Shown: one piece after another, positions 1 through 10,954 of the stretch
Layout of the letters: each line of letters opens with the position of its first letter
Position numbering within the stretch: position 1 is the stretch's first letter
NCBI GenBank assembly: GCA_949128115.1
Contig: OX421967.1
Coordinates: forward strand, 57,548,855-57,612,854
Origin: Anaspis maculata
Taxonomy: Eukaryota > Arthropoda > Insecta > Coleoptera > Scraptiidae
Direction: 5' to 3'
DNA: 64,000 nt
Translations under genes and position numbers: made by a program
The notes under the pieces: model-generated
What the model was told of the DNA's origin: nothing
What the model saw: only the letters and a program-made list of their open reading frames with translations
Database searches by the model: none

Positions 1-310
1 GAAACTCGACTAATTTACTTGAAAAATCTTGGATTTTGCTCTTGCTGTTATCTTTGGCAGCATCTTGTTCTATTTTATGCATTCTTGAAACATGTATTCT
101 CCGTCCGGCCTCATTTTTCAAAGTTTTGCCACATATGTCACAATCGGTTTGTGTCCCATTCACAGTGTTTTCAGTCATGTTCGATGGTCCAGATTCTTCT
201 TTATCCAGTTCAGACACAATCCATGTGGCCATCCTCTCAGCAAATTTACCACTGCTGGGGTATTTTGTCGGTAGATATTCATCATCATCATCAGAGGATG
301 ACAGTGACAT
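1..310 (-). CDS. N-terminal part of a C2H2 zinc-finger protein, open at the left window edge
   Basis: On the minus strand an ATG at 310-308 opens a frame with no stop for 103 codons, to position 1, so the protein continues outside the window. The first 20 residues are Ser/Asp-rich and acidic (SLSSSDDDDEY). Residues 57-78 hold one C2H2 finger: CDIC, twelve residues, H73, four residues, H78. A Lys/Ser-rich stretch follows. The start context is AACAACATGT, and the DNA upstream (320-420) is AT-rich with no continuing frame, which supports this start. C2H2 fingers bind nucleic acid, but a single N-terminal finger also occurs in R2-like non-LTR retrotransposons, so host gene and transposon origins both remain open. 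I do not recognise the protein family. Confidence 0.6.
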   Translation of the reverse strand, partial: MSLSSSDDDDEYLPTKYPSSGKFAERMATWIVSELDKEESGPSNMTENTVNGTQTDCDICGKTLKNEAGRRIHVSRMHKIEQDAAKDNSKSKIQDFSSKLVEF

Positions 311-418
311 GTTGTTAAGTTTGACTTGTTTTTCTTCAATTCTTCATTATTATATTATTATATTATTATCATATTAATTAATTTACATATTATACATAGG
401 TACATATAAATAAATGGT

Positions 419-629
419 TTTTTTCACTACTAGCCGTGAAGTGCATCATTATTAACCTCTCCCTGAATTAGAATGGCGGTTTTCTAGTAGTAAGAAAAAT
501 ACTATATAAACCACGGTTGAGAAAATTATAATAGCTTCAGCGCCTTATATCCCTTAGCTGCGCTTCGGGATCTAAACTGGCGCTTCAGCTATAATAATAC
601 TTTCTCAACCTTGGTATATAATATACTAT
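419..629 (+). repeat. Hairpin repeat, copy 1 of 3
   Basis: About 211 bp, also found at 2943-3153 (same orientation) and 16074-16286 (inverted), with a short remnant near 40471-40498. The right half is an imperfect hairpin: ACCACGGTTGAGAAA-type sequence, then AGCTTCAGCGCC, a short loop with GCGCTTCGGGAT, then GGCGCTTCAGCT and CTCAACCTTGG. The left half carries CACTACTAG and CTAGTAGTAA as a second, looser pair. No coding capacity. Probably a non-autonomous mobile element. Confidence 0.7.
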
Positions 630-888
630 TTTGCACTACCTATATTAAATGCGTTATTTTACGACCTCAAAACAGAGCCTAAAGTGACTCTTTTTAGCCC
701 TTGGGCAAAAAAGTCGTCATGGCAACGAGCGCTCTTGATCCGTCAGAGGAGACGTCACCTTCTATTTTGACGTGACTACTTGATGCGATGAAAAATGGAC
801 TTCAATTTGTAGGGAACACGAAAGACTACAAGAACAACAAAATTAGCACGCTTACATACCAAAACCAATAAATACCTGTTTCATGCTA

Positions 889-2557
889 TAGTGGACGTGG
901 TAGGAAAAAACAAGTTGCAAATGATGATAAAGCCAAACCACTTTGCAGGTTCGTAACTAGGACTTAAATAAACGATTTGACCCGCAGTGCCTTTTTTTTC
1001 GTCCCTTAGGATTTGAATGGCGCCCCTTTTTCAAAATGGCGGATTTTATCTAGGGGCAGAAGGTATCTAATAGCCTGGTGATGTCCAGCTTTGTTAAAAT
1101 ATATGGAGCTATGTCTCGATCGGTTTCTGGGACATCAAACACTATTTAAAAAAATGGTGGAACATTGACATCTATCATAGGCAAATATGGTGGAGGCGCC
1201 AAAATGAATTTAGTACGGTCATAAAAAAATCGCTGTAACATTTTTATTTTTCAACCGATTTTAACACAAGACATTTAATTTTGTAGAAAAGTAAATTCTT
1301 CTTGTTATCTTATACCTTTCATGAAAAAAGACATTGAGGAATGTAAAAAAAAAATTGAAAAATAAATTGAAAAAAAAAGATTTTTTTAATTTTTTTATTT
1401 CCATAAAAATTGACTCATTTGTAGATTTTGATGTGCCCTTTCTAAATTTGCACTTTTCCGATTTATATCTTCTCAGTGCGCACCGCCATCTTGAAAAAAT
1501 GATATCTGAAAAGAAGTTTTTGACAATATCTGAATTTTAGTCCATGCAAGAATAAAATGTTCACATACGTATGAAAGTACATTCAATTCTCCACGATTTG
1601 ACCCCTGAATCATTTCTGTGCGACTCGGGGTTCTTGAGCTAGAGCTTCCGGAAGTATCAATTTCCGGTGTTAAATAGTGACCGCGCCTACCGGATTTCAT
1701 TTATCACAAATCATGAACATTGGTGGCCCTGGCACAGCCCCAAGAGGTGATTTTTATTCTTCTGGAACCGAAAATTGATACTTCCAGAAGGTCTAGCTCA
1801 AGAACCGCGGGTCGCATAGAGCTGGTTTAGGTGTCAAACTGAGGAGGATTGAACGTGCTTTCATATGTATATAAACATTTTAATGTCACAAAGGCCAAAA
1901 TTCAGATATTGTCAAAAACTTCTTTTCAGACATCATTTATTCAATATGACGGCGCGTGCTGCAAAGATAGCAATCGGAAAAGTGCAAATTTAGAAAGGGC
2001 ACATCAAAATCTACAAATTAGGCAATTTTCATGAAAATAAAAAAATAAAAAAATCTTTTTTCTTTCAAATTATTTTTTAATTTTTTCTTTAACATTCCTC
2101 AATGTCTTCTTGAATGGAAGGTACAAGGTAACAAGAAGAATTAATTTTTCTACAAAATGAGATGTCTTGTATTAAAATCGGTTGAAAAATAAAAATGTTA
2201 CAGCAATTTTCTTATGACAGTACTAAATTCCTTTTGGCGCCTCCACCAAATTTGCCTGCAGTGTATGACAATGTTCCACCATTTTTTTAAATAGTATTTG
2301 ATGTCCCAGAAACCGATTGAGACATAGCCCCATATATTTCTACTAAGCTGGACATCACTAGGCTATTCGATACCTTCTGCCCCTAGATAAAATCCGCCAT
2401 TTTGAAAAAAGGGCGCTATTCAAATCCTAAGGGACGAAAAGAAAAGCACTGCGGGTCAAATCGTTTATTTAGGTCTCAGTTGTAACTCTGCAAAGTGGTT
2501 TGCCTTTATCATCATTTGCAACTTATATTCCCTATTTCGGTTGTACCACCTCCACTA
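889..2557. mobile_element. Foldback element E1 (TAGTGGACGTGG ends, CTA duplication)
   Basis: Two arms of about 800 bp (889-1700 and 1740-2557) are inverted copies of each other. The ends read TAGTGGACGTGGTA and TACCACCTCCACTA and are flanked by CTA at 886-888 and 2558-2560, a 3-bp target duplication. No transposase is visible; small ORFs in the arms are low-complexity. The closest relative is 56108-59680, which has the same ends and arms and a TAG duplication. It interrupts a minus-strand ORF (see 2558-2772). Non-autonomous; superfamily unassigned. Confidence 0.88.
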
Positions 2558-2772
2558 CTAGTAAGCGATGGGGCGCCGGCAGCTACGTGTTCAAGATAGG
2601 TGATAAGACTGATAAGTAACCTGCCACTCGTCCATGCGATCTGGTAGGCTATGACCTGGTTAAATTTCAGGATGTCAAGCTGCTTTTTTGGGGCACAGCC
2701 TACCCTAATTCCGAATTTTGTTGATCGCATGGTAGATCGTGCGACGTACAACCAAGTAATCAGCGCTGCCAT
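2558..2772 (-). pseudogene. ORF of unknown function interrupted by foldback E1
   Basis: A minus-strand ATG at 2772 opens 71 codons (MAALITWLYVARS... with KKQLDILKFNQV and a hydrophobic GRLLISLITYLEH stretch) ending at the E1 boundary. If E1 and one copy of the CTA duplication are removed, the frame continues on the other side (885-852) as SMKQVFIGFGM and stop, total 82 residues. A GT directly after the MKQ codons (ATGAAACAG then GTATTT) could instead be a splice donor. I recognise no domain. The sequence is richer in GC than its surroundings, which mildly favours former coding function. Chance cannot be excluded for an ORF of this size. Confidence 0.35.
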
Positions 2773-2942
2773 GACAATTTTTCAACGACTCAATAACTCG
2801 AAATGTTCAGTCTTGCACTAGCCAGTGCAAAATTCATTGTATGCACCTTGGGCTAAAGTGCGTTTTTTCCCCTTGTGCTTCCCCTTCCCCTCGCACAGCG
2901 GGGAAAAAAAGTGGCACTTTATGCCCATGGTACATAAATAAC

Positions 2943-3153
2943 TATTTTTCACTACTAGCCGTGAAGTACTTCATTATTAACCTGTTCCTGAACTAAGAAG
3001 GCGATTTTCTAGTAGTAAAAAAAATACTATATAAACCACGGTCGAGAAAATTATTATAGCTTCAGCGCCTTATATCCCTCAGCTGCGCTTCGGGATCTAA
3101 ACTGGCGCTTCAGCTATAATAATACTTTCTCAACCTTGGTATATAATATACTA
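2943..3153 (+). repeat. Hairpin repeat, copy 2 of 3
   Basis: Roughly 90% identical by eye to 419-629, in the same orientation. It is preceded at 2846-2932 by a T/C-rich and G/A-rich pair (AAAGTGCGTTTTTTCCCC and GGGGAAAAAAAGTGGCACTTT) that can itself pair, suggesting that a second small palindromic repeat abuts it. Confidence 0.7.
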
Positions 3154-3154
3154 A

Positions 3155-3960
3155 TTCTACTTATCGGCTTCATTTGTTTCAACTATATTTGTGTATAGTG
3201 CGTTATTATTTTCAAATTTCATTGAATTGTTTTATTTTCCAACTCCCTGAACCCCCTCCCCCCTATCAATCATTTGATAGAGGGGGGGGGGAGGATTTAA
3301 CGCCAGCGGATTTTGCGGTTTATGAATTTTAGAATTTGACCAGAAAAATGTTAAATCCAGCCCACTTGTGCCGTGGTCAAGGTAAACTTTCCAAAATACC
3401 ATAATGGGCGGCCAGTTTGATGGGCCAGTCAAATAAGGAAAGCTGGAGGGAAAAAACGGTCGGAGTTTTGGAAATGGGACAGAGATGTTTGCTAAGACTA
3501 GCATTGTGAGTGTGAAATATTTCACTTGAAATATTTCACTTGAAATATTTCACCTTGAAATGAAAAATATTGAAATTTCCGAGGCGAATAAATTTCATTG
3601 AAATTCATTTTGAAAAACGCGCGGTTTTCGCTCTATATGTCAACGGCTATGCCGCGCAATTCGCGCTTGTTGCCGCGCGCGGTCAACCCGCCAATGAATA
3701 TTGACAAAACATCACAACATATGTGATAAAGCGTCTAGGCAACGCAAGATAAAATAGGTAGCAAGCGCACTCGTCCCGCGGTAAATAGAAGGTCCCAACG
3801 GTGACCAAGAAAGGGCGCCGTGCGGCCAAGCCACCGCACCGCGTCCAACGACCCAACGTAAATAAAGTTGTGGCGTACGGCCACTTCATCCAATTCCACT
3901 TGATCGCATGTATACATGTCTTTGTGAAGACGTTATACAGAGAATGCATCAGTCATAATA
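3155..3960. other. Stretch without a supported gene
   Basis: Contains a G/C-homopolymer hairpin around 3245-3295 (CCCCTCC... with ...GAGGGGGG around TCATTTGATA) and three near-tandem copies of TTGAAATATTTCAC at about 3508-3556. From about 3640 base composition becomes GC-richer, continuing into the possible LTR region. Short ORFs on the minus strand show no recognisable domain. Confidence 0.6.
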
Positions 3961-4421
3961 TGTCACACAGTTTGTGACAGTCGCAAGTACGCAACCGGCA
4001 AGGCAGCATCTAGGGAGGAATGGGGATACATGAACGGTGCTTGACGAGTTAACGGGCCGCGGCCGACCAATTTGTACGACAGTATCAAACTAGTTTGAAG
4101 GTCTATGGTTTGAAGTTTGTTCGAACTCATCTGTGGTTCGAACCAAGCCGACGACGGCCAACTGACGCGGTGATGCCGGAATCGCACATTTCGCCACTTT
4201 GCATTGAGATGCAGTAGTGTCCTGCGGGTCACCTTTGTGGGGGACTAGCGGCGTCAAAGCTGTGGACGACATCCTGACCGTTGTCCTGAGCCTCTGATAC
4301 TGCGACATCAACCTGAAGGGGGCGGCTGTGTGGATGTCCCTCCATGATAATACCGCGTCCTGCGGATCGTCTTCGTGGTGCACTCTCCGGTGTCCTGTCT
4401 ACGGATAACGCGGTTGTCTTA

Positions 4422-6539
4422 AGGTGCCCATTCACTAGGGAACCCGGTTGGCCAACCCGGTTGGTCCGTGTTGGCTGTCAGGTTGACGCGTTTTATTGCT
4501 TTGCCCACACACTGGCGAACCGTGTTGGCGAACTGGGTTGGCGAGCGCAATTCTTTGGATAGTTGATGAAGACGAGGTCATGAACGGATCAAAAAGAAAA
4601 TTACTGGCGCTATGTGTCATACAGCAAACCATTGAACAAAACAAAAGTGGGTAAAAAAAGTCGACACGCAAAATTGTATTTCTTCAAGAAACGCAACATC
4701 GATCTAACGACTCAAAAATGAGTCGAAAAAAGGCAGTGGCGGACTAAGGGGGGGGGGGCGGTGGGGGCGGTCCGCCCCGGGCCTCGGGGCCTCAATAATC
4801 TGATGGGGCCTCCAATTCCTATTGTTTGTAAAAAATACCTCAAAAAATTGGGATAAAATCCAAAAATTTCAATTTTTTCCTTCGATGATCATTTTTTTCG
4901 CATATTACTTGGGTGAGAAACATTGTTTTTCTATTTTTTCCATTTTAAAATTACCTTGGCGGGCCCCATGACAACAGGTTTGGGGGCCTACCCGCCTACA
5001 CACAGGCAATAGAGGTGTGTCTGTATCACGGAATCCCTGCGAATTATTTTCACTTTAGGCTTTAGGGGCCCCGGCCCCGGATATCACAGTGCCAGGGGCC
5101 TCAAGAGTTTTGAAATTTTGTATGTCATCATTTTTTTTTCAAAAGAAGGAAAAACAAAAGCAACAAAATTATCTTGTCTGCGCGCTGCAGGTAGTAGAAA
5201 TTCATATTATTCCTAATTTTGTATATACGAGTAGGTTTTAGCATTAAGTCAACAGTTCAAATCCAATTCAACATCCAAAGCTGGAACTAAAAACTTCTTG
5301 TAGGTACTGGGGTGATCAGTGGCATAGCCAAGGGGGGCGAAAGTGGGCGAATGACCCCACTCTCCTACCTCCCAAGCGCCCACGGCACTTCATCCCACAC
5401 TAAACCGATACAGAAAAAAATTCTGGCGAAAATTTTGAAGCGCAAAACTTTTATGGGAAGAAGTTTGATTATCAAGTAATTATGATGGAAACGTCAAAAA
5501 CCGAAATCGTATAACGCATGAAATATACCGATTATCATCAGCATCATTATTATTATGCCCAAAAAATTTGGTTCCCAGAGTGAATCTTCACCTTCTTAGA
5601 TCCTCTACCGACCCTTGAATTTTGGCGGTTAATTCTTAAACGTCCTGTACACCTATAGGTAGGTACCAGAAATAAGTTCAAAAACGGTTTATGACCGTTA
5701 GGTATACCTACTTCGGCGTCTGCCTACTTACCTATCTGCCTCCCTGTGTCCACCTACCTACTCACGTATCTACCTACCCACCCCCACCCAACTACCCACC
5801 TTCACCTACGCACCTACCTAATTACCCACGTCGACGTGAAAATGCATCTGAATACAGATTACAAATCAGGCGTAGAAGTGCGAACTTTTGAGGGTTTTCT
5901 CTTTTCTCATACGTAGCTTTTCATCCTGAATCCACAAGACGCGAGAAATTATCAGTGTTGCAAAAAGGATATGGTTCCTAACTCTACAAATTATTTCTTG
6001 ATGAATTATTGAGCCCTGCGTTTGCCCCCGCCCCACTCCCCGCATCTTGCCGCCTTGAGGTGTAACGCGACTGTAATGTAGCAGGAACAAAAGAAATCAA
6101 GTAGGTATCTACCTACTGTAAATTTCTGATTCCTTCGATTGAATCTAGGTATCCTGTATCACATGTACCTATATTACATACACTGACACAAATAAAATGT
6201 CATTTCCTCGCAGACATTCTTTTTCATAACCGTATCAAAATGACAAAGTAGCTAATCTACTTCGATGATAATTAATCACTTATGTCTAATTAATATCAAT
6301 ATTCCATCAAATGATTCAAATACCGTGATTAGCCGTAGTAACTATCCCTGATGTTGGTTGTTATGTTGGCCAACTTACCCATTCACTGACGAACCCAACA
6401 ACGAACCCAACCGCGTTTTCAAGCTCGCTGGAAAACCGGCCAACTTGGTTGGGTTGGTGTTGGCGCCAACCACACACTAGCCAACATCCGGCGAACCCAA
6501 CCGGGTCGGCCAACCGGGTTCCCTAGTGAATGGGCACCT
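4422..6539. mobile_element. Harbinger-like non-autonomous DNA transposon, TTA duplication
   Basis: Near-perfect terminal inverted repeats of about 38 bp start AGGTGCCCATTCACTAGGG at both ends, with further looser inverted similarity (GGTTGG/CCAACC-rich) inside. TTA lies directly outside each end (4419-4421 and 6540-6542). A TTA/TWA 3-bp duplication and terminal repeats of this kind are typical of the PIF/Harbinger superfamily. The 2.1-kb interior has no transposase: it holds a G-rich stretch (4745-4815), GGGGCC-rich segments to about 5100, and a TACC microsatellite (about 5690-5860). Confidence 0.8.
5690..5860 (+). repeat. Degenerate CCTA/TACC microsatellite
   Basis: CTACCTACC-type repeats with many substitutions. 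The plus-strand ORF through it is a repeat artefact. It lies inside the Harbinger-like element. Confidence 0.75.
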
Positions 6540-7253
6540 TTAGACTTGGAGGCCGGTAGACTGACCTGAAGAGGACCACTGTGTGGATCGCTCTCTTGTA
6601 GGCTATACTCCACCTTACACTGTTGCGGGGTGGAGCCGGAAGCATACTTTTCGCCACTTTGCATTGAGATGCAATAGTGTCCTGCGGGTCACCTTTGTGG
6701 GGGACTAGCGGCGTCAAAGCTGTGGACGACAACCCGACCGTTGTCCTGAGCCTCTGATACTGCGACATCAACCGAAAGGGGGCGACTGTGTGGATGTCCC
6801 TCCGTGTTAATACCGCGTCCTGCGGGTCGTCTTCGTGGTGCACTCTCTGGTGTCCTGTCTACGGATAACGCGGTTGTCTTGGACTTGGGTACCGGACGAC
6901 TGACCTGAAGGGGGCTGCGGTGTGGATTGCTCTAGTAGGCTTACTCCACCTTACACTGTTGCGGGGTGGAGCGGATACGAAGAGTACCCTAGACTGTTGC
7001 GGGGTCGGAACCCATCGGTGCTTCACACCAAACGAGTAGCGCATTGCACTGAGATTGGATAATTGACAGTAGTCGTGTTGTTGTGGTAGATTCCCACAGG
7101 GTGGATAGGTGCGGTCACATTTCTCTCTAAGTAATGTTGTAAATTGTAAATAAAATTGTTGTCTTTGATACTTGTTTGAGATATTGTTGTGTGTTCAATA
7201 TACTTACTAAAGTAAAACCCGAATCTTGTTTAATTCCTTGCGGTAAAGTAAGG

Positions 7254-7265
7254 TGGCGCCCGAGC
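7254..7265 (+). promoter_or_regulatory. Primer-binding-site-like motif
   Basis: TGGCGCCCGAGC closely resembles the tRNA-Lys-type primer-binding site that follows the 5' LTR of many retroelements. It lies about 100 bp downstream of an AATAAA. No gag ORF follows before 7630, so if real it belongs to a decayed element. Confidence 0.3.
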
Positions 7266-7602
7266 AAACCCAATAGAGAGAAACGCATCGATTCATGTGG
7301 GAAGAGTAAGAACCCGCGAGTTCATCCGAGTTGAAGGATAAGAGCGACACATTTTTAGCCGTTACAAAGCTGACGCAACTCTCTCACTCATTTTTCCCCC
7401 GTTACACATAACCCCAAAAATTCAAGAATCACTTATAGTTCATTTTTGTTTTTATTAATAAAAAAAAATCAAAAAGAACCAAGTAACAATGTTTGGAATA
7501 ATCTCGGGAATAATAACAACAACAGTCAACAGTAACAGTACCTAATTTCCCATATTTTGAGATAGGTTTCTTCAATAATACATTAAATAAGAATTATTAA
7601 TC

Positions 7603-7946
7603 AATAGGTCGCGGGAACAAAAATGGCTGCCTAAAGATGGGTATATGGTATGATGTTATCTTCACTAGTACTTGGTAATATAATTTTCTTTGGTTGTAAT
7701 AAATACAAGGATAAATCATCGAAGAATTGTCGCAGTATTGAAAAAAAGAATGCGCTGAACTCAAGATTTGACTGAGTAATGAGTAAAAACGAGCGAATCT
7801 CTATTGCGCTACCTTGGCACCCCCCAATGCCCCAACGCGGGCAAGAAGCTGGCAAGAGGCGCTTCGTTCTCGGCTTCGTTGTGCCGGCGTGCCTGCAACG
7901 TTGCCATAGCGGGTGCCAAGGTGACGGTTATATTCTTGCGACCTAT
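7603..7946. repeat. Short imperfect inverted-repeat element
   Basis: AATAGGTCGC near 7603 and GCGACCTATT near 7937 are inverted, and ACCTTGGCACCC (about 7809) pairs with GGGTGCCAAGGT (about 7911) inside. The two pairs are nested, suggesting a small decayed foldback. No coding signal. The flanks (7410-7600 and 7950-8075) show nothing I can name. Confidence 0.4.
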
Positions 7947-8079
7947 TGTTAACGGAAATTAATTCAAATTAATACGTACTTACTACTTAGTAGTTGTATT
8001 GTTGGTAGTAATTATGTAAATAGTGAACCTGAGACTTCACATGTCTCACAAATGTGAACTTGAAGTACTAGAACTGCTT

Positions 8080-9555
8080 TTAGATAAGATAGATAGATAG
8101 AGATAGATAGAATCATTTATTTGTTCAAGATGAAGACAGGCTTACATCATAAAATGCCTTTTTGGAGGCGTTGAACGTGTCAGTAAAGATAATTAAATAA
8201 ATAAATTAACAAATATAGGCAACATCACAAACAGTACATATTAAAATCGTTAACAAAAAAAAAATCGTCGACATCATAATAGGCATTTGCAACTAGCGTT
8301 CTATATATACAATTTCTAAAACTATTATCAGGCAGGTCACGAATAACAGCTGGTACGTGATTATAAATTTTTGTGGCCATGAATTCAACATTTTTTTGTA
8401 GGTAGGCATAACTATACCGGGTGATCATTTGAAAACTATCCACCTGCAATAACTCCCGATTCCTAGTCAAGATTTCTTCGAGCAAAAACGTGTCGAATTT
8501 TATATCGAGGGGGACATTCAAAACATAAATTGGCAAATTTCTATATTCACCCCCCTCGCCCCCACTCACCCCAACTTTGAAATTTCAAATGACACTACCT
8601 TCCTTGCGATACATCAAATTGAAGGGAATTAAATTTTCTATCTGGAAAAAATATTTTCAAAATTTTCTACCCCACCCCCTTTTCCCCAAAAATTCTCTGA
8701 CTGTCCCATTTTATATTCTGGACCCCAAATTTTTTTCCCAATTTAGTCGGCGTTATCCTAGATAGCATCGAAGAAGAAAATTTTCGGTGGGAAAAGTGCT
8801 ACCCAAATTCACCCCTTTGTCTCCCCCAACTCAACTCCCAAATTTAACAAAACACCACCTACTTTGTGATACATCAAATTGAAGGGAATTGAATCTTCTA
8901 TCTAAAAAAAATTTTTTTGGAATTTTCTACTCCTCCCCCAATAAATTGGTCATTTGGAGTATTCTAGGGGGGAAATTAGGGGCTTTAAAAATTGTGAGAA
9001 ATCGTTTTCATGAAGAGAATTCAATTTCCTTGAATTTGATGTATTACAAAGTGGGTATTGACATTTTAGATTTTCAAGGTCAGGTGGGGGGAGCGAAGGG
9101 GTGAATTTGGGTAGCACTTTTTTCATAGAAAGTTTTTTATTTTGATGCTGTGCCGGATGACGTTGACTGTATTGAAGGGAAATGGTGGTCAAGAATAATC
9201 ACTTGGACACTCAGAGAATTTTAGGAAGAACGGGGGGTAGGGTTGAAAAATTTCGAAATATTTTTTTTAGAAAGAGAATTTAATTCTCTTTAATTTGATG
9301 TATCTCAAGGTAGGTGGTGTCATTTGAAATTTCAAAGTTGGGGTAAGTGGGGGCGAGGGGGCTCAAGATATAAATTCTCAAATGTATATTTTAGATGTCC
9401 TCCTTGATATAAAAATCGACCTGTTTTTGCTCAAAGACATTTGCACTAGGAATCGGGAGATATTGCAGGTGGATAGTTTTCAAATGATCACCCGGTATTT
9501 ACAAATAAGATCTTTTTTATTTCGGGTGTCATGTGCATGCATTAGGGACGTTTAA
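8080..9555 (-). pseudogene. 3' end of a non-LTR retrotransposon ORF2, split by a foldback
   Basis: The minus-strand frame 8416-8225 encodes a tail of the kind that ends many jockey/CR1-like reverse transcriptase ORFs: KIYNHVPAVIRDLPDN, then FRNCIYRTL, then AYYDVDDFF. About 110 bp after the stop, an AAATAAATGATT tract and a CTAT microsatellite tail (8083-8112) mark the element's 3' end. The foldback 8417-9495 sits upstream; removing it with one TA joins the frame to 9496-9555 (TPEIKKILFVNS then YAYLQKNVEF), giving a longer continuous retrotransposon-like frame. The rest of the element is missing, a typical 5' truncation. Confidence 0.62.
8417..9495. mobile_element. Foldback with CCGGGTGATCATTTG ends (complete copy)
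   Basis: Ends CCGGGTGATCATTTGAAAAC and its inverse are flanked by TA on both sides. The two 540-bp halves are inverted copies. Each half contains a duplicated module around GATACATCAAATTGAAGG (near 8605 and 8870, inverted near 9033 and 9280), so the element is a palindrome of palindromes. No transposase. The TA boundary is supported by the LINE frame that becomes continuous when the element is removed. A second copy is at 26133-27011. Confidence 0.87.
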
Positions 9556-10004
9556 TTGATGTCAAACAGGTAGAGTTTTGTACACATACCTTTTAAATTC
9601 AAGGACACATCGTGGAATTTTGGTTAGGTATACCTACCGAATATTTAGCAAAAATATCCACAAAAATTATTTTTTGCACTGTCTATACAAAAAGCGTCAT
9701 TTTACTCCCTGAAATGCAGGAGTAATGTTTGATGGGACAACAATAAAGCTGCAGATATACAAGACACAGTTATTTATTATTATAATAATAATACACCATA
9801 ATACTGTAGTGTGAAAAACTGGGAACTTTAATAGCGTTTCCTTACTTCTTATCGTTTTAATTTTTGACTTTAATAATTATGAGTTTATCAGCTTTTTTCT
9901 TTGGTCTCGCTCGTCTTGGGTCGAAGGATTTTTTCTAGATCCATCCTGTGATCCAGCAATTCTAAAAAAATACATATGTATAGTTATAGGTACAGTACGG
10001 TTAC

Positions 10005-10228
10005 GATTGCATAAATGGAAACACTTGACATTACTTGTCATCTTTATTTTCCATATTTTGACCGACTGAAGTAATCTCCTCATGGAAACTTGGCTAGCCA
10101 CAGAAGAGAACGTTTATTTTGTGCTGTCGTGAAGATTGGATAGAAAAATCAAATAATATCAGCTCAAATTGAAAAAGAAAAACAGTGTCAGTGTCAAAGT
10201 GTTTCCATTTATGCGATCGCAACTATAC
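10005..10228. mobile_element. Small inverted-repeat element (GCATAAATGGAAACACTT ends)
   Basis: GATTGCATAAATGGAAACAC at about 10013 and its inverse GTGTTTCCATTTATGC near 10199 frame roughly 220 bp; outer bases GTACGGTTAC and GCAACTATAC also pair partly. It overlaps a minus-strand ORF (9877-10101) that is therefore probably not a gene. MITE-like. Confidence 0.6.
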
Positions 10229-10366
10229 TTAGGCAGTCTAAACAGACTATAGAACTATGAATCTAATATGAACAATATTCACAGTATAATAATTATTGAG
10301 TATAGAGGTGCATGGTTTTATTGCTTAAAAATAAGTTGGTGTCAAGAGAAGGTACCTCAAAAGATA

Positions 10367-10821
10367 CAGGGTTATTCATATCAAAGGACCACTCAAAATA
10401 TCTCTCTCAAATTTTTGATTTTAAAAAACTCAAGTAACTACTCCCATTTTCAGAGAACATGAACGCTTCTAACGTTCTAACAATACAAAACGTTTTTTTA
10501 TTTCAAAATTGTATGGGGGGAGTATAAAAATCGTTGTTTTTTTGTGCAATCCCTATATATATTGTTTATGAGACCTGGTGGAAAATTTTTGGTAGAGATT
10601 GAAGATGTATAAATATTCCTAATAATTATGGTTGTTGGTTTCTAGGGTCTGCAGAAAAAAGTGAAATTTTTGTACACGGCGTACAAGTTTTAAAAAAAAA
10701 ATTCGGTATCGGAAGAAGCGTTATTGATTATTTCTGAAAACTGAAGTACCTACTTGAATTCTTTTCCAAGTCAAAAAATAAGGGAGAAATTTTGGGAGGC
10801 CATTTGATATGAATGATCCTG
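10367..10821. mobile_element. MITE with CAGGGTTATTCATATCAAA ends, TA duplication
   Basis: 455 bp. Left end CAGGGTTATTCATATCAAAG, right end TTTGATATGAATGATCCTG, flanked by TA at both sides. Pairing continues inward (TCAAAATATCTCTCT against GGGAGAAATTTTGGGA). No coding capacity. The TA target and CAGGG start place it with the other Tc1/mariner-like CAGGG elements of this window. Confidence 0.75.
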
Positions 10822-10954
10822 TACCTAATAATCAGCATCAAAATGCTCAGCTTTGCCCTAATTTATTCGACTTCATATAACTCAAGGACTAATTTGTTTT
10901 CTAAATTGAATCTTCACACCCATCATTATTTTTTTCAACGTTATAATAATAATA

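Larger units (their letters stand above)
4185..6980 (+). repeat. Two tandem copies of a 339-bp GC-rich unit, the first split by an insertion
   Basis: Unit 1 is 4185-4421 plus 6543-6645; unit 2 runs from about 6646 to 6985. Shared landmarks are GCCACTTTGCATTGAGATGC, GTCCTGCGGGTCACC, GTGGACGAC, GGTGTCCTGTCTACGG and ACACTGTTGCGGGGTGGAGC. Unit 2 is the uninterrupted version and serves as the empty site for the element at 4422-6539. Several short minus-strand ORFs differ between the units by frameshifts, so the units do not look protein-coding. Confidence 0.85.
3961..7407 (+). mobile_element. Possible LTR of a gypsy-like retroelement, with a nested insertion
   Basis: Begins TGTCACACAG and ends CCCGTTACA, compatible with TG...CA-type LTR termini. 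Once the nested 2.1-kb element at 4422-6539 is removed, the remainder is about 1.3 kb. Near the right side are an AATAAA (about 7149) and a TGGCGCCCGAGC motif at 7254-7265. I see no convincing 5-bp target duplication and no adjacent gag or pol. The motif could instead mark the junction of an LTR ending near 7248 with a leader. Treat as a weak hypothesis. Confidence 0.25.

Noticed and set aside
1334..2034. Short ORFs in the E1 arms, similar to others at 56600-56872 and 58900-59226
   Set aside because: Similarity comes from the arms being copies of each other on both strands; the frames are K/F/N-rich and broken at different places in each copy.
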